Assembly: GCF_018409545.1 (NCBI RefSeq)
Contig: NZ_AP024563.1
Coordinates: forward strand, 2,316,001-2,380,000
Source: Allochromatium tepidum
GTDB taxonomy: Bacteria > Pseudomonadota > Gammaproteobacteria > Chromatiales > Chromatiaceae
Length of the DNA: 64,000 bases
Direction: 5' to 3'
Shown: piece by piece, positions 62,309-64,000 of the stretch
Layout of the letters: each line of letters opens with the position of its first letter
Position numbering within the stretch: the stretch's first letter is position 1
The notes under the pieces: model-generated
What the model saw: the letters and a program-made list of their open reading frames with translations, nothing else
Databases searched by the model: none
Told to the model about the DNA's origin: nothing
Translations under genes and position numbers: made by a program

Positions 62309-63172
62309 ATGAAGAAAACACCCCTTGCGCTCTTGCTGTGCAGTCTGCTCGCCACCGGCGGTGCCATTGCCGAGGACAACAAGAAGGACACCGACTCGCC
62401 CGAGACCCTGATCGCCACCGTCAACGGCACGCCCTATCGGCTCGATGTGTTCCGGGTCTTTTTCATGGAGCGCCTCCAGGGACGCCCGACCAACAATGAC
62501 CCGGCGGTGCAGCAGCAGATCTTCGACGAATTCATGAATCTGATCGTCGCCTCGCAGGAAGGCGACCGCCGCAAGCTCGAGGGTGAGCGCAATGTGGTCG
62601 CAGCGCTGGAACTCGAGCGTATGAAGGTGATGTCCAACGCCGCGCTCTCGGCCATGGCCGACGAGATCGAGCCGAGCGAGAAGGAACTGAAGGAAGCCTA
62701 TGACCGGATCAAGGAGCAGGCCAGCCGCACCGAATACAAGGCCCGTCACATCCTGCTCAAGAGCGAGGACGAGGCCAAAAAGCTGATCAAGCAATTGGAC
62801 AAGGGCGCCAAATTCGAGGAACTGGCCAAGAAGCACTCCGAAGGTCCGACCGGCAAAGACGGCGGCGATCTGGGCTGGTTCGACCCGGCGCAGATGGTGG
62901 CCCCCTTCGCCGAGGCCGTGACCAAGCTGGAGCCGGGTACCTACACCAAGGAACCGGTCCAGACCCAGTTCGGCTGGCACATCATCGAGCTCCAGGAGAC
63001 CCGCAAGGCCGAGCCGCCGTCCTTCGAGGACGCCAAGCCGCAGCTGACCGCGCTCGTCAAGCGCCAGAAGCTCGGCGAGAAGCTCGCCGACATGCGTAAC
63101 AACGCTATGGTGGATCTCAACGAGGACGTGGTGCGTCTGAAGGCCGAAGGCGAGGACGCCAAGAAGGACTGA
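62309..63172 (+). CDS. Periplasmic parvulin-type peptidyl-prolyl isomerase
   Basis: The 287-residue protein has a signal peptide (KKTPLALLLCSLLATGGAIA), an N-terminal SurA-like chaperone region, and one rotamase domain (YKARHILLKSEDEAKKLIKQ, GGDLGWFDPAQMV, QTQFGWHIIELQ). It belongs to the PpiC/PrsA group acting in the periplasm. Met 62294 is an alternative start with five extra residues. Confidence 0.92.
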   Translation: MKKTPLALLLCSLLATGGAIAEDNKKDTDSPETLIATVNGTPYRLDVFRVFFMERLQGRPTNNDPAVQQQIFDEFMNLIVASQEGDRRKLEGERNVVAALELERMKVMSNAALSAMADEIEPSEKELKEAYDRIKEQASRTEYKARHILLKSEDEAKKLIKQLDKGAKFEELAKKHSEGPTGKDGGDLGWFDPAQMVAPFAEAVTKLEPGTYTKEPVQTQFGWHIIELQETRKAEPPSFEDAKPQLTALVKRQKLGEKLADMRNNAMVDLNEDVVRLKAEGEDAKKD

Positions 63173-63450
63173 GGTCGAGGATCGACAGCCTGGATGGGTT
63201 CGGCGGACGAACTCATCCAGGCCGGTCGGCAATCCGGAAAGCGAAAACCGTCAGGCTTCCGGCTTGTCCCGCGCGGCGAGGACGTTCTCGACCAATGGAT
63301 AGACGGTCGTTTGCCCAAGGCTTCTTGGCCAATCCCTGCACGGCGGATGATTGCGCTTCTTGGCCCGACGAATCGCCTCGTCGATCCGTGCCGAACCGAT
63401 CTTCCGAATATCGATGCGGATCGGGCGGATACATGCGAGGGCGGACAGGT
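63173..63450. other. Intergenic stretch without a recognised gene
   Basis: The 278 bp between the PPIase and the next gene contains short frames on both strands, none with motifs I recognise. A minus frame over 63251-63420 ([20 protein letters not shown]) looks somewhat protein-like and may be the relic of a gene, but has no credible start. Confidence 0.3.
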
Positions 63451-63723
63451 TCAATTGGGCCGACGCTTGAGCGTATCGAACGCCACGAGCTGCACGTCCT
63501 GCCGCTCGTCGCTGTAGTAGGGCCGCTCGCCGCCGCGGCCCTGCTCCAAAGCCAGCTCCTGCTCGCGCTCGGCGATCAGTCCCAGACACTGGCGCACCTG
63601 CCGGATGGTCGCGTCCGAGAGCGGATGACGCATCCCCGGCGGCGGTGTGACATCCTTGACGATCGCCGTCAGCGTCTTGCGCATGGCGATCAGGATGTGT
63701 TGTTCCTTCGATAGATCAGTCAT
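63451..63723 (-). CDS. Conserved small protein next to ligA
   Basis: The 90-residue protein reads [57 protein letters not shown] recall similar small proteins beside ligA in Chromatiaceae, some carrying an unsupported segregation/condensation label. Biochemical function is unknown. It lies 14 bp after ligA on the same strand, so the two are likely co-transcribed. Confidence 0.7.
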   Translation of the reverse strand: MTDLSKEQHILIAMRKTLTAIVKDVTPPPGMRHPLSDATIRQVRQCLGLIAEREQELALEQGRGGERPYYSDERQDVQLVAFDTLKRRPN

Positions 63724-63737
63724 CGGGTGTCCCCCAA

Positions 63738-64000
<263 letters not shown>

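Overview
The window is high-GC, densely packed gammaproteobacterial chromosome. The best taxonomic clue is a gene at 31686-32069 for a secreted Gly/Tyr/Pro-rich sulfur globule coat protein. Together with a bacteriophytochrome/heme oxygenase pair and cobalamin genes it points to a purple sulfur bacterium of the Chromatiaceae (Allochromatium-like). The genus is an inference from family knowledge; no database was searched.

Layout. 1-7417 (minus): the fatty-acid cluster yceD-rpmF-plsX-fabH-fabD-fabG-acpP-fabF-pabC, interrupted between fabG and acpP by a 0.4-kb element that looks like a stand-alone omega (HEARO-type) RNA with no protein gene. 7.8-10.5 kb: an orphan FixJ-type response regulator, an intact IscB nuclease gene with no omega RNA in front of it, and folK. 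10.5-19.3 kb (minus): a moxR-DUF58-DUF4381-batA-batB/C-batD operon into which two toxin-antitoxin cassettes are spliced, one with a doubly broken toxin. 19.4-25.3 kb: a decayed IS630 element, a phosphodiester glycosidase, a NERD protein, cobE, a CorC pseudogene, a membrane J-domain protein and a PilZ fragment. 25.3-31.6 kb: fxsA, cutA-dsbD-tlpA, aroQ-accB-accC. 31.7-36.8 kb (minus): the sulfur globule protein and alr-cobU-btuF-btuC-btuD. 36.9-41.8 kb: an AbrB/PIN module, an alpha/beta hydrolase-OsmC fusion and two glycosyltransferases. 41.9-53.1 kb: a complete V/A-type ATPase operon (G/H-C-I-K-F-E-A // B-ykgJ-D) split between A and B by a 2.1-kb AT-richer island. 53.1-59.3 kb: an output-less bacteriophytochrome, a heme oxygenase and a frameshifted PilZ-DUF1631-GGDEF-EAL gene. 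59.4-64 kb: a Usp fragment, an AGCS symporter, yciB-yciI, a parvulin PPIase, a small conserved protein and the 3' end of ligA.

How the genes work together. The first block makes malonyl-ACP-derived fatty acids (AccB/AccC, further on, supply malonyl-CoA) and the acyl-phosphate for phospholipids. The MoxR/Bat block is a chaperone-like AAA/VWA system for envelope proteins. CutA-DsbD-TlpA handles metal and thiol chemistry in the periplasm. BphO makes biliverdin for BphP, and the adjacent c-di-GMP gene is a plausible but broken signalling partner.

The recurrent theme is small mobile pieces inside operons: an omega RNA in the fab operon, two TA cassettes in the bat operon, and an island in the ATPase operon carrying RelE/YefM-type, DUF2442 and Uma2 genes plus a 216-bp MITE. 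The MITE sits inside a small zinc-finger gene with a perfect 8-bp target duplication. The most interesting signal is the physical separation of an intact iscB from an omega-RNA locus that shares its exact 39-bp right end.
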